Positions 24,507 through 34,860 of a stretch of DNA of 64,000 bases are shown in pieces; the stretch's first letter is position 1, and each line of letters starts with the position of its first letter. Origin of the DNA: Sphingobacterium faecale (lineage in GTDB: Bacteria; Bacteroidota; Bacteroidia; Sphingobacteriales; Sphingobacteriaceae); contig NZ_JAERTY010000001.1 in assembly GCF_016746095.1 (NCBI RefSeq), positions 496,001-560,000 of the forward strand, written 5' to 3'. A program made the translations under genes and the position numbers. Under the pieces are notes generated by a model. The model did not search any database. It was given only the letters and a program-made list of their open reading frames with translations, and was not told the origin of the DNA.

Positions 24507-27500
24507 GACTAGTTTTAATAGTATTCCTTTTTAACATTATTAGTATTGCTGAAGGATCGCATCTAGAATTTCGTTCCCATATGCCCGAGAAAGCTCAAAA
24601 AATGCTGTTCCCGCCATCAACCACTGAGGGTTTTTCTCAACATCAGGATAATTTAAAGCCTATTTATGGGTTAAGAATACCAAAGGATACAGCGTTGTTA
24701 ATATTCAGGCGATTGGGCTATATGTCGGATACATTGAGTACACGACAAATAATAGAAAAAAATGGAGAAGTAAAATTAAAGGTCCTTAGTCAGAAAATGG
24801 AAGATATTATTATCTCCACAGGATATCAAAAAATCCCTAAATACCAAACCACAGGTGCAGTGGATCTCGTTGCTAACAAGGATTATGAAAGGCAGATCGG
24901 TACTGGCGTATTGGAGCGTATGGATGGATTGGCCGCTGGGCTAACATTTGATCGCAGGAAAGGATACATGAAAGATCTCCAGATAAGAGGGTATAGTACC
25001 ATGACTTCGACAATTGCCAAACCATTGATTATTATGGACAACTTTCCTTTCGACGGTGATATTGAAGCGATCAATCCAAACGATATTGAAAATGTCTCCC
25101 TATTAAAAGATGCCGCTGCTGCTGCGATATGGGGGGCAAGGGCTGGAAATGGTGTATTGGTCATTACCACTAAAAAAGGAAAAATGGATCGGCCAATGGC
25201 TGTGCAGTGGAATTCGAATGTCAGCATCATAGACAAGCCGGATCTATTCTATTCACCGAGAGTCAGCAGTAGTCAATTTATAGACAATGAAATTTTTCTT
25301 TTTGAAAAGGGAGTCTTCAATGCAAATCTTTCTAATAATACCAAACGTCCGATTGTGACTCCAGTAGTCGAATTACTGGATGCCGTAAAAAAGGGTAATC
25401 TAAATGAAGCGGATGCTATAGCCCAGATAGATCGGTATCGGTCATATGATCTAAGGAATGATTATGATCGTTATCTATACCGTAAAGGTATCAATCAGCA
25501 GCATTACATAGCTTTGCAGATGGGCGGACAGAAATGGAATAATAGGCTCGCCATTGGCTGGGATAGGGATGTAAGTGTATTGAAAGCCAATGACCAAAAT
25601 AAATTATCAATCCGTACAAATCAACAATGGCAGCCGTCAAAAAAGATAGAGATCCAAATGGGATTACAATATTCGCATGCACTAGCTCATAACAATAATC
25701 CTGGAGAGCTAACATCCATTTATCCATACGCCCGTCTTGCAGGGGCCAATGGCTCGCCATTGGCAGTAGACAACTTGTATCGGTACAGCTATATCGATAC
25801 TGTCGGACAGGGGCTTTTGATGGACTGGCGTTATTATCCTTTGAATGAAATACAACAGCGCGATAATAGGACATTGCGTAGAAATATAATCATGGATATC
25901 GGCGCTACTTATAACCTATGGAAAGGTCTTTCATTTGATCTGAAATACCAATTTAGTAGACAGGTGGGGGAGCATAAAAAATATCAATCCGAGGATCTGT
26001 TTTACACGCGGGATTTAATCAATAGGTTCAGCGTAATCAAAAATGGAACGTTGACTTACAACTTGCCCAAAGGAGGGATTTTGGACTATGATAATGACGA
26101 AAGCATTAGTCATCAGTTCAGAACGCAATTAAACTTTAACCGTGTTTTGTCAGATAAACATGAGGTACAGTCACTGCTCGGGACCGAATGGCGTAAGATA
26201 GATAATAATGCACATATTGGACGGTCTTACGGGTATAATGATGACCTTAAACTGTCGAGTCAGGTGGATTATGTTACCCTCTTTCCCAATTTTGACAATC
26301 TTTATTCCAGTATGTCGGTTCCATTTATGGATCAGTATACCTCTTCGGCAGACAGAATGGTTTCATTTTTCTTTAATGGAGGGTATAGTTACAAAAAGCG
26401 TTATACATTTTCTGCTTCGGCACGACGAGATGCTTCTAATCTCTTTGGAGTAAATACAAACAATAGATGGAAACCGCTGTGGTCTGTCGGTGGTAAATGG
26501 ATCGTCAATCAAGAGGATTTTTTTCATGTTCCGTGGATGGATCAGTTGGTGTTGCGAACATCCTATGGTCATAGTGGAAATGTGAACAATGCCGTTCCTG
26601 CGGTGGTTACAATCGATTATAATTCATTTTTGAGCCCACTGGCACGATTACCGTATGCGAATCTGAGAAACGCGCCCAATCCTGATTTACGTTGGGAAGA
26701 TGTAGCACAATGGAATATTGGAGTAGATGCCACTTTTCTAAAAAATAGGATTTCGCTGACGCTAGATTATTATAATAAGACATCAACAGATCTCATTGCA
26801 AATGAAGATGCGGATAGAACAACAGGTTTTGCATCCTTTACACGCAATAGTGGAACCTTAATAACAAAAGGGATAGACCTCACATTAAGGACGTTAATTG
26901 TAGATCGAACGTGGAAGTGGAAAGCTGATCTGCTGGGAAGTTTCAATAGTAACCGTATGGCTGTACTCAATCGCACGAGAACTTCATTGACAGCAGGAGA
27001 GTTTTTTGTGCCGCCAGCTATTGACTATCCAATGAATTCGATGTTTTCATACCGTTTTGCTGGACTAAATGCCAATACAGGTGCACCACAGGGATTTGTT
27101 AATGGTGAACTGAGCGAAGACTATACAGCACTGACGAGTACGAGCAAAGTTAAATTGGAGGATCTAATCTATCACGGAAGTGTCGTACCTCGATACTATG
27201 CCAATCTAAGAAATTCATGGCATTATAAGGGGGTGGAAATGCTTGTAAATATAAGTGGTAAATTTGGTTATGTGTACCGTCGGAATACAATATTATATGC
27301 GCAGATGCTGTCTACTGGTTTAGCGGCCGCGCATGCTGATTATGAAAAGCGATGGCAAAATCCGGGGGACGAGCTTCATACCAATATTCCTTCATTACAA
27401 TATCCGGCGCTGGCATCAAGGGACAATTTTTATAGGCTGTCGGATGCGACAATCGAACCGGCGGATCACATCAGGATTCAAGACATCAGTTTGGCTTACT

Positions 27501-27667
27501 CACCAGTCATGAAGTCTAAATACATCAAGGCCGTGCGTATCCAACTTTTTGTCAATAATTTGAATTGGATAGTTTGGAAAAAGAGTAAAAATGAACTCGA
27601 TCCACTATTTGCTGATAATACTCCGATTGCCCGTTCATATACATTAGGATGTAATTTTCAATTTTAA
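24503..27667 (+). CDS. SusC C-terminal piece: plug and barrel (L2)
   Basis: A 1054-residue protein with its own signal-like start ([19 protein letters not shown]) and an unmatched linker to about residue 68. It then picks up the second half of the regulatory beta-sandwich ([36 protein letters not shown]), the plug ([37 protein letters not shown]) and the barrel to a C-terminal QF. No STN is present. The segment [12 protein letters not shown] matches [11 protein letters not shown] of the L3 SusC, showing that it begins mid-domain. Together with the 22417 gene it equals one complete SusC. SusD follows after 10 bp. Confidence 0.9.
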   Translation: MRLVLIVFLFNIISIAEGSHLEFRSHMPEKAQKMLFPPSTTEGFSQHQDNLKPIYGLRIPKDTALLIFRRLGYMSDTLSTRQIIEKNGEVKLKVLSQKMEDIIISTGYQKIPKYQTTGAVDLVANKDYERQIGTGVLERMDGLAAGLTFDRRKGYMKDLQIRGYSTMTSTIAKPLIIMDNFPFDGDIEAINPNDIENVSLLKDAAAAAIWGARAGNGVLVITTKKGKMDRPMAVQWNSNVSIIDKPDLFYSPRVSSSQFIDNEIFLFEKGVFNANLSNNTKRPIVTPVVELLDAVKKGNLNEADAIAQIDRYRSYDLRNDYDRYLYRKGINQQHYIALQMGGQKWNNRLAIGWDRDVSVLKANDQNKLSIRTNQQWQPSKKIEIQMGLQYSHALAHNNNPGELTSIYPYARLAGANGSPLAVDNLYRYSYIDTVGQGLLMDWRYYPLNEIQQRDNRTLRRNIIMDIGATYNLWKGLSFDLKYQFSRQVGEHKKYQSEDLFYTRDLINRFSVIKNGTLTYNLPKGGILDYDNDESISHQFRTQLNFNRVLSDKHEVQSLLGTEWRKIDNNAHIGRSYGYNDDLKLSSQVDYVTLFPNFDNLYSSMSVPFMDQYTSSADRMVSFFFNGGYSYKKRYTFSASARRDASNLFGVNTNNRWKPLWSVGGKWIVNQEDFFHVPWMDQLVLRTSYGHSGNVNNAVPAVVTIDYNSFLSPLARLPYANLRNAPNPDLRWEDVAQWNIGVDATFLKNRISLTLDYYNKTSTDLIANEDADRTTGFASFTRNSGTLITKGIDLTLRTLIVDRTWKWKADLLGSFNSNRMAVLNRTRTSLTAGEFFVPPAIDYPMNSMFSYRFAGLNANTGAPQGFVNGELSEDYTALTSTSKVKLEDLIYHGSVVPRYYANLRNSWHYKGVEMLVNISGKFGYVYRRNTILYAQMLSTGLAAAHADYEKRWQNPGDELHTNIPSLQYPALASRDNFYRLSDATIEPADHIRIQDISLAYSPVMKSKYIKAVRIQLFVNNLNWIVWKKSKNELDPLFADNTPIARSYTLGCNFQF

Positions 27668-27677
27668 ATCGAATACC

Positions 27678-29036
27678 ATGAATAGAATAATAATATTATT
27701 AGCCTGTGTTGGCGTCTTAGGGTTGTCTTCATGTAACGGTTTTCTGGATGTAAAACCAGATAGTTCTCTAGCCCTGGTCAAAACAGTCGATGATTATTTG
27801 GCTATAGTTCAAAATGAAACGCGGATGAATGCCAATTACCCTTTCTCATACGATTATGCCAGCGATTTTTTCTATTTGTCAGAACAGAATATTGATGCAC
27901 TAGATGAGACTGGACGGTATGCATATCTTTGGATAGCTGAACCATGCCATGCAAATAACTGGAATCAAAATTATGTTCGCATATATGATACGAACGTCGT
28001 GTTGCAGGGTATAGATCATGCTGAGCTAGGCAATAGAACTGAGTCAGATCGTAAAATGGCTAAGGGACTGGCTGCTTTTTCAAAAGGTTTTACATTGATG
28101 CAGCTCGCTGCTTTGTACGCACCACCCTATGAGCGTGGAAATAATATGGGAAAACTTGGTATTCCGATTCGCCCCTCGGCCAATATAGAAGAAAAATCTG
28201 TTCGTCCATCGCTCGATGATTGCTATAAGGAGATGGAGCGTTTATTAATAATGGCAAGTAACCTATTGCCAGAGTATACCAAAGCAAAGACAATATCAAA
28301 TCAGGAAGCCGCATGGGCTGCATTGGCCCGTTTTTATTTAGTGACTCAAAATTATGAAAAGGCATTCGCATACGCAGATTCATGTTTGCAGTTTAATGGA
28401 GAACTTATTGACTACAATTTACTTGATCCGATGGCTTCAGGGACACAGTTTCCGATTTTGAACAAAGAGGTTGTTTTCCATGCTACTAAAGGTGATTTTT
28501 CGGGTATTTCTTCTAGTTCACGAGCAGTAGTTGATAATCTGTTATACAACAAATATGCGGTGGATGATCTCCGAAAAAGCTTATTTTACAGAAAGAATGT
28601 TGATGGAGTTGTAGGGTTTTATGGAAGCTATGATGGTAATGTCTCCTCGGCGGTGTTCAGTGGTATTGCGAGGGATGAAATTTATTTGATTGCAGCGGAA
28701 TGTGCTGCTCGCCTTGGAAAGTTGGATACTGCTGTGGATAGGATAAATGCACTCCGCGAAAAAAGAATTGCTAAAGGGAGTTTTACAGTTTATAATTCCA
28801 AAGATCCGGATAATGTACTTCGATTTGTTCTGGAAGAGCGGGAGAGAGAATTATCTTTTCGTGCTGGTATTCGATGGATGGATCTTAGAAGGCTCAATCT
28901 TGAGGAACGTTTCAAAAAGAAAATTATACGATCATACAAAGGGAAAGTCTATACGTTAGAACCTAACGATGTAAGGTATACCTTCAAAATTCCAGATGAG
29001 ATAGTTTCAATAGGAAAATTAGAACAAAATCAATAG
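27678..29036 (+). CDS. SusD/RagB-type surface lipoprotein (L2)
   Basis: A 452-residue lipoprotein with lipobox VLGLSSC and NGFLDVKPDSS. The helical SusD core is recognisable (KMAKGLAAFSKGFTLMQLAA, RDEIYLIAAECAARLGKLD) with the C-terminal ERERELSFRAGIRWMDLRRL. It resembles the L3 SusD in its ending (LNLEERFKKKIIRSYKG against LNLDERFKKTLVRSIGN), so L2 and L3 are paralogous. It is the last gene of L2. Confidence 0.92.
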   Translation: MNRIIILLACVGVLGLSSCNGFLDVKPDSSLALVKTVDDYLAIVQNETRMNANYPFSYDYASDFFYLSEQNIDALDETGRYAYLWIAEPCHANNWNQNYVRIYDTNVVLQGIDHAELGNRTESDRKMAKGLAAFSKGFTLMQLAALYAPPYERGNNMGKLGIPIRPSANIEEKSVRPSLDDCYKEMERLLIMASNLLPEYTKAKTISNQEAAWAALARFYLVTQNYEKAFAYADSCLQFNGELIDYNLLDPMASGTQFPILNKEVVFHATKGDFSGISSSSRAVVDNLLYNKYAVDDLRKSLFYRKNVDGVVGFYGSYDGNVSSAVFSGIARDEIYLIAAECAARLGKLDTAVDRINALREKRIAKGSFTVYNSKDPDNVLRFVLEERERELSFRAGIRWMDLRRLNLEERFKKKIIRSYKGKVYTLEPNDVRYTFKIPDEIVSIGKLEQNQ

Positions 29037-29228
29037 TTATTATACAGACGGTTTTTTTGATCTGAAATGCGATTAATCACATTTAAAAATTGTGAAGTGG
29101 GTGATGTATCTAACAATTTACATCATAGAAGTATCATTCTACCGATTTTTTCATTGATTATCTCGGATACCTCCCAAGTACGGTAGGATCAAATGCCAAA
29201 CTGCTTATTTATTTTTCCCTAACCAGTA

Positions 29229-29259
29229 TTTGCAAATAGTTTCATTTTCCGTAGTTTTG
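29229..29259 (+). promoter_or_regulatory. Bacteroidota-type promoter before the L3 sigma gene
   Basis: TTTG at 29229-29232, a 19-bp spacer, then TAGTTTTG at 29252-29259 match the primary-sigma consensus of Bacteroidota (TTTG, 19-21 bp, TAnnTTTG). It lies 37 bp before the start at 29297. This implies housekeeping expression of the sigma/FecR pair. The rest of 29037-29296 shows nothing else. Confidence 0.65.
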
Positions 29260-29296
29260 GGCAGACCATAATGTCCAAAACTACTATCCAATCTGA

Positions 29297-29902
29297 ATGA
29301 AACCTGTCGTCACAGATACTGTAAGTCGAGAAGATGAACTGTTGTCGCAGTTGCGTGGTGGCGATTATGCGGCTTACCACCAGCTTTACGATAGCTATTC
29401 GCCCATGATTATGGCTCGGATCCGTCGACTGGTATTGGATCAAGAGATAGCGCTGGAATTGCACCAAGAGGTATTCTTACAGATATGGAACGAACGTAAA
29501 AAACTACCTGCCGATGTCCCATTCAAGGCTATTCTGCTGCACCGAGCGAAACTGCAAGCCTATAAATATTACCATAAAGCTTCACAGGACCGTGACATGC
29601 GGGCACACCTGATGACAGTGGCGACGGAGCTCTACGATCAACTGCAAGAGCAGATTGATTTTCAGGAAACGAATGCATCTCTCTTGGCTGCCATAGCCAA
29701 ACTGCCTGAACAACGTCGTAGAGTATTTGTACGGATTAAACTGGAAGGTCGATCGTATGAAGAGGCAGCGGATGAGTTCGGCGTATCCGTATCGACTATA
29801 AAAGACCATATGACCCGAGCGCTCAAATTCCTGCGAACGGAACTGACCCAAGACAACCCATCTCTTCTTTTTTTCCTCTTGGCGGCTACGCTTTTCAGGT
29901 AG
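29297..29902 (+). CDS. ECF sigma-70 factor (L3)
   Basis: A 201-residue SusC-linked ECF sigma factor. Region 2 lies about residues 14-80 (YAAYHQLYDSYSPMIMARIR, LHQEVFLQIWNERKKLP). Region 4 lies about residues 135-190 (LPEQRRRVFVRIKLEGRSYE, FGVSVSTIKDHMTRALKFL). Its FecR partner begins 84 bp downstream. Confidence 0.92.
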   Translation: MKPVVTDTVSREDELLSQLRGGDYAAYHQLYDSYSPMIMARIRRLVLDQEIALELHQEVFLQIWNERKKLPADVPFKAILLHRAKLQAYKYYHKASQDRDMRAHLMTVATELYDQLQEQIDFQETNASLLAAIAKLPEQRRRVFVRIKLEGRSYEEAADEFGVSVSTIKDHMTRALKFLRTELTQDNPSLLFFLLAATLFR

Positions 29903-29986
29903 TTTAAAAATATATCAAAAAATAATTGCCCGCGAGCCGTACTTTTTTCTGTTTGTCCACACTGTATAGGTAAAAGAGGAAAATAT

Positions 29987-31126
29987 ATGCCAGACATACA
30001 GGAGATATATGCAAAGTTTTTAGCTCGTCAGTGTACAGCCGAAGAGGTAGAGCTATTAATGGTGCAATTTGCAGATAAGGATAATGCGGCAGTGATACAG
30101 GAATTGATACAGGCTGAAATTGACCGAGGCCATGATGTGGAAGTCGAACAGAGAGATATAGCGTCAGCGCATCAAAACTGGGGTGCATTGGATACCCGTA
30201 TCCATCGGCAGGGGCGCATACGTAAGCTACAACGTTACTGGATATCTGCCGTAGCGGGTTTATTATTGATAGCATTAGGTGCGACATTTTATTATTATAA
30301 CATTAACATCAGCACAGATAACACAGCCGTCGTAGCTGCAAATAAGATTGTACCTGGAACCAATAGAGCCACAGTAACCCTTGCTGATGGGAGTATAGTC
30401 GATCTGAGTGATAGGCAGACAGGGCTAGTGGTCGGCGATAACCTTACCTATGAGGACGGTTCTGCTATTTCGGCTGCAACTACCTCAGCGACATTAACTA
30501 CTCCCCGCGGTGGGCAGTATCGCATCACATTGGCCGATGGTACCAAAGTATGGCTCAATGCCGCCTCGTCTCTGCAGTACCCAGTTCGTTTTGATGGAGA
30601 TACGCGAGAGGTGACCCTTAGGGGAGAAGCTTATTTTGAAGTCGTGCACAACGCCCGCAAACCGTTTATCGTAAGTAGCGGAGAGCAACGGACACTGGTA
30701 AAAGGTACCAGGTTTAATGTCAGTGCCTATGCAGATGATCATCAGATAGCCACTACTTTGTTGGAAGGATCGGTCGCCATCCAGCGGATGCGAACTACCG
30801 AAGACGAGGGACTGCTGTTGAGACCAGGCCAACAGGCAGTCATGAAAGATGGCGAGATGAGTATACGACCGGTAGATGCCCATGAGGCGATGGCCTGGTC
30901 ACAGGGCAAATTTATGTTTACCGATACAGCGTTGCCCGTCATCATGCGTCAGATCGCCCGCTGGTATGACGTAGAAATAGTTTATATGCAACCTGTAGAC
31001 GACGTGACTTTTACGGGGTCAATCTCTAGATTCGATAACATACAGGATGTGCTGCGCAAGCTGGCACTGACCGAACGTATAAAATTTGAAACACAGGAAA
31101 GGAGGATCATGGTCAAGCGGGAATAG
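29987..31126 (+). CDS. FecR-type anti-sigma factor (L3)
   Basis: A 379-residue protein: cytoplasmic N-terminal part, one membrane helix about residues 85-105 (WISAVAGLLLIALGATFYYY), FecR domain (GGQYRITLADGTKVWLNAAS, VTLRGEAYFEVVHNARKPF, LLEGSVAI) and DUF4974 end (FMFTDTALPVIMRQIARWYD). It should respond to the STN domain of the SusC encoded 142 bp downstream. Confidence 0.92.
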   Translation: MPDIQEIYAKFLARQCTAEEVELLMVQFADKDNAAVIQELIQAEIDRGHDVEVEQRDIASAHQNWGALDTRIHRQGRIRKLQRYWISAVAGLLLIALGATFYYYNINISTDNTAVVAANKIVPGTNRATVTLADGSIVDLSDRQTGLVVGDNLTYEDGSAISAATTSATLTTPRGGQYRITLADGTKVWLNAASSLQYPVRFDGDTREVTLRGEAYFEVVHNARKPFIVSSGEQRTLVKGTRFNVSAYADDHQIATTLLEGSVAIQRMRTTEDEGLLLRPGQQAVMKDGEMSIRPVDAHEAMAWSQGKFMFTDTALPVIMRQIARWYDVEIVYMQPVDDVTFTGSISRFDNIQDVLRKLALTERIKFETQERRIMVKRE

Positions 31127-31165
31127 TATTTTACAATAAGGTCTAGCCATCGTTTCTACAAAATA

Positions 31166-31198
31166 AGACCGGATTCTGTTTGCTCCAGAACCCGGTCT
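31166..31198 (+). promoter_or_regulatory. Conserved leader hairpin between FecR and SusC (L3)
   Basis: AGACCGGATTCTG pairs with CAGAACCCGGTCT at 12 of 13 positions, with a single A-C mismatch, around TTTGCTC. It ends 71 nt before the SusC start. It is the counterpart of 22322-22348 and 61676-61703. Confidence 0.6.
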
Positions 31199-31268
31199 AA
31201 GACAAGGTAATGACCAACAAAAGTTAGCTAACAACTAGTTATTTATCATTTTAACCCTAATCAAAGAT

Positions 31269-34200
31269 ATGAATTTTTATCATCATGTCGTGGGAATTTT
31301 ATTGTCTATCCCACGGCAGACACGCTGGAGGATTTTTATGCGGGTACAGCTTATACTCATTTCGATATTTTTACTGTTGGCACAACTGCAGGCTACCGAT
31401 CTCCGGGCGCAGCGCATGTCCTTGCACGCCAATGGGCAGCAGTTGCAGCAGGTACTGAAAGAAATCCGTAAGCAGACAGGATATGATTTTGTGTACAGTC
31501 CAGAGACATTGAAAGCGCATGCACAGCCCGTCACTATAGACGTCAGCAACGTTCTTGTTTTGGACGTTTTAAAACAGCTGTTTGGCAGCCAGTCTCGGCT
31601 GCAATATACCGTAGATCAACAAACAGTCATTGTCAGACCGAAGGCTACTACGGCAAATAGCCGCCCGGCTCCAGAAGCTAACGATCTCATTCAAACGCCG
31701 ATCCGCGGGAAGATCACCAATGAAAAAGGCGAACCGTTGGGCGGTGCGTCGATCTATATACTGGATGCACACGGAAATCGTACGGCAGTGCAGACCAAAA
31801 CCGATGAGCAGGGCTATTTTGTGCTGCCACAGGATCAGATCGGCGCAAAGCTCGAAGTGGTGTACCTGGGGTATGCCGCACAAAAGCTTACCGTCCGAGC
31901 AGATATGGGGGTGATTGCATTGAAACCTTTCTCAGCGGAAGTGGAGGAAGTCGAGGTGGTATCTACGGGATATCAGAAGATACCTAAAGAAAGAGCTACG
32001 GGGAGCTTTGAGTTTATAGACTCCGCATTATTCAACAGGAAGGTGTCTACGGATATAATAAGTAGGCTAGAGGATGTTGTTCCTGGGCTTTCATCTAATA
32101 AGTCTTCTCATAATGCCAAAGGGGTAATGTTGAATATCAATGTGAGAGGGGTAAGCTCCATATCATCTAATATATGGCCGCTCTTGGTGGTAGATGGTAT
32201 TCCGTACGAAACCAATTTGGCAGATTTTGGGATGGGAATGTTCAATAATATCAATCCCAATGATGTAGAGAGTGTATCTGTCTTAAAAGACGCTGCTGCA
32301 GCGTCAATATGGGGTGCTCGGGCAGCCAATGGTGTCATCGTGATCACGACAAAACGAGGTAAGTTTAATAGTAAGGCACAGGTAGCTGTAAATTCAAACC
32401 TTAGTATCAAAGAACGGCCTGATCTCTATTACACAAAACCCATGGGTACTTCGGACTATATCGACCTAATGCAGTTCTTTTTTGACAAAGGACGGTATAA
32501 CTCATCTTTTAATAAATGGAATTTTAATGCGCAGCCGATTATCTGGATGATGAAAGATGAGAGGGAGGGCAAAATCACAAAAGAAGAGTTAAACGGTAAA
32601 CTTGACGCCTTACGGAATATAGATGCACGGGACGATTACTATAAGTATATCTATCGAAGAGCCGTGACTCAAAGCCATAATATACAATTAAGTGCTGGTG
32701 GGGATAGAATCAATACGATATTCTCGGCAGGGCTTGATAAGGATAAAAGAAGTCTCGTAACAGATTCCTATAATCGGATCTCGCTGAAATCCAACTCGGA
32801 GATCAAACCAATAGAAAATCTCTTGCTGAATGTCGGTCTGAACTATACAGAATCCAAGAATGTATGGAATCTCGATGATATCCTATATCGTACATCCCGT
32901 AATCCCTATGTCCGCTTGGCAGATGATAATGGTAACCCTGTTCGGGTAGATGTAAGCTCGAGGCACCCAGTCTATAGGGATACCGTTGCGGGAGGTAGGT
33001 TGCTAAGTTGGGACCACTATCCATTGAAAGAATTGTATGCATCAAAGTTTTATCAGAAGGTAAAGGAGACCGTGTTGAACTTTTCGGCACAGTACACATT
33101 CAACAATGGACTCAAGATACAGGGTACCTATAATTATCAGCGTACAATCAATCCAGTGACCAATTATCAAGGGCTGGAATCATTCGCCACTCGAAACCTG
33201 ATTAACTCGTACGCTTCGTACAACCCCAATACTGTAACGTGGAATATTTCTGTTGGGGATATCATCTATACCAATCATTGGGATACTTATGTACATACTG
33301 GGCGACTTAATTCTGAATTCAACAGGACTTGGTCTAACGTTCATGATCTAAACCTACTGGCTGGTTTCGATATGCGTGAACTTGTCAATGAAGTCCATAC
33401 TTCGCAGTATTATGGCTTTGACCCAGAGACAGGTAAATTTAGCCCTGTCGCCTATGGGAGACAGGTGCCTTGGTGGAACGGAAAGGTCGGGACGACTACG
33501 ATAACAGACTATAGTGCCTATGATAAGACCACAAATAGATTTGTGTCCTATTATGCAAATGGATCATATACCTATATCCAGCGTTATATCCTTAGCGCCA
33601 GTTTCCGCAAAGATGCTTCCAATCTGTTCGGTGTCAAGACTAATGAAAGAGGGCAACCCTTTTGGTCGGTAGGGGCAGCATGGCTATTGTCCAAAGAGGG
33701 ATTCATAGAGAATAAAAATATCGATGTGCTTAAATTCCGAGCGACATACGGCTATAATGGTAATGTCAATAACCTACTCTCAGCATATCCGATTATTACG
33801 GTAAATAACAATCCGAATACAATAACGGGACAACATTTCGCAACAATGCAAAGCCCGCCGAATCCATCCCTGAGATGGGAGAGAGTAAGGAATATAAATT
33901 TTGGACTAGATTTTTCATTTTTTGGCAATCGTATTAATGGAAGTTTGGAAGCCTATGAGAAGTATGCAACGGATCTGATATCCATGGCACCCGTAGATCC
34001 GACAATGGGGTTTGGTACACTGATGATCAATCACGGTAATATTAAAAATAGGGGTTGGGATGCCTCAGTGAATGCTACCGCCCTCAAAAAGAAAGATTGG
34101 CTATTGACGAGTCATATTATGCTATCGTATAGCAGGCCAAAGGTGACCAAAGCCTATTCGGATCCCAATGCTGTTTCGTATCTGTACATGGCCGGACCTA

Positions 34201-34856
34201 ATGCAAGACAGATGACACCGTTCGAGGGAATGGACCTATATAGTTTGCTGACTTACAAATGGGCCGGATTGGATCCTGTTGATGGCACGCCCAGAGCTTA
34301 TCTAAATGGTGAAATCTCTAAAGACTATAGCAAAATCATAGGTTCTACTGTAGAGGATCTTCGGAATCATGGCTCGACTAATCCTACTTATTTTGGTTCG
34401 TTCAGAAATGCACTTCGATATAAAAATCTAGAGGTATCTATAAATATAGCTGCTCAGTTCGGATATGTGTTTTTAAGAGAATCTTTCGATAATGATCTGT
34501 TTATAAATAACGATGCCAAACATAGTGACTATAGCCGCCGTTGGCAGAAGCCGGGCGACGAGTTGATTACGGAGGTACCCGCGTTTACCTATCCCAACAA
34601 AGCGGCTTCAAGTCAGGTGTACAGGCAGTCCTCTGTATTGGTAGAAAAAGGAGACTTTATAAAATTGCGTGACATCCAATTTAGTGTTTCATTACCAGGC
34701 TTAAGACAGTATGGCTTTAGGAATGCCCGTATTTATGCCTATCTGCAAAATTTAGGAACGATCTGGAAAGCAAATGATAAAGGTATAGACCCCGAGTTCG
34801 GCGCTTCTGTGCCTGATCCTATCATGTACTCTTTTGGTCTCAACTTTAATCTTTAG
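31269..34856 (+). CDS. SusC-type TonB-dependent transporter with STN domain (L3)
   Basis: A complete 1195-residue SusC: long n-region and signal (ending TDLRAQ), STN about 45-120 (LQQVLKEIRKQTGYDFVYSP), carboxypeptidase-like domain about 145-220 (IRGKITNEKGEPLGGASIYI), the [16 protein letters not shown] linker, plug (IISRLEDVVPGLSSNK, DVESVSVLKDAAAASIWGAR) and barrel to the C-terminal NFNL. It serves as the intact reference for the split L2 copy. The STN domain should signal to the FecR upstream. SusD follows after 4 bp. Confidence 0.94.
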   Translation: MNFYHHVVGILLSIPRQTRWRIFMRVQLILISIFLLLAQLQATDLRAQRMSLHANGQQLQQVLKEIRKQTGYDFVYSPETLKAHAQPVTIDVSNVLVLDVLKQLFGSQSRLQYTVDQQTVIVRPKATTANSRPAPEANDLIQTPIRGKITNEKGEPLGGASIYILDAHGNRTAVQTKTDEQGYFVLPQDQIGAKLEVVYLGYAAQKLTVRADMGVIALKPFSAEVEEVEVVSTGYQKIPKERATGSFEFIDSALFNRKVSTDIISRLEDVVPGLSSNKSSHNAKGVMLNINVRGVSSISSNIWPLLVVDGIPYETNLADFGMGMFNNINPNDVESVSVLKDAAAASIWGARAANGVIVITTKRGKFNSKAQVAVNSNLSIKERPDLYYTKPMGTSDYIDLMQFFFDKGRYNSSFNKWNFNAQPIIWMMKDEREGKITKEELNGKLDALRNIDARDDYYKYIYRRAVTQSHNIQLSAGGDRINTIFSAGLDKDKRSLVTDSYNRISLKSNSEIKPIENLLLNVGLNYTESKNVWNLDDILYRTSRNPYVRLADDNGNPVRVDVSSRHPVYRDTVAGGRLLSWDHYPLKELYASKFYQKVKETVLNFSAQYTFNNGLKIQGTYNYQRTINPVTNYQGLESFATRNLINSYASYNPNTVTWNISVGDIIYTNHWDTYVHTGRLNSEFNRTWSNVHDLNLLAGFDMRELVNEVHTSQYYGFDPETGKFSPVAYGRQVPWWNGKVGTTTITDYSAYDKTTNRFVSYYANGSYTYIQRYILSASFRKDASNLFGVKTNERGQPFWSVGAAWLLSKEGFIENKNIDVLKFRATYGYNGNVNNLLSAYPIITVNNNPNTITGQHFATMQSPPNPSLRWERVRNINFGLDFSFFGNRINGSLEAYEKYATDLISMAPVDPTMGFGTLMINHGNIKNRGWDASVNATALKKKDWLLTSHIMLSYSRPKVTKAYSDPNAVSYLYMAGPNARQMTPFEGMDLYSLLTYKWAGLDPVDGTPRAYLNGEISKDYSKIIGSTVEDLRNHGSTNPTYFGSFRNALRYKNLEVSINIAAQFGYVFLRESFDNDLFINNDAKHSDYSRRWQKPGDELITEVPAFTYPNKAASSQVYRQSSVLVEKGDFIKLRDIQFSVSLPGLRQYGFRNARIYAYLQNLGTIWKANDKGIDPEFGASVPDPIMYSFGLNFNL

Positions 34857-34860
34857 AAAA

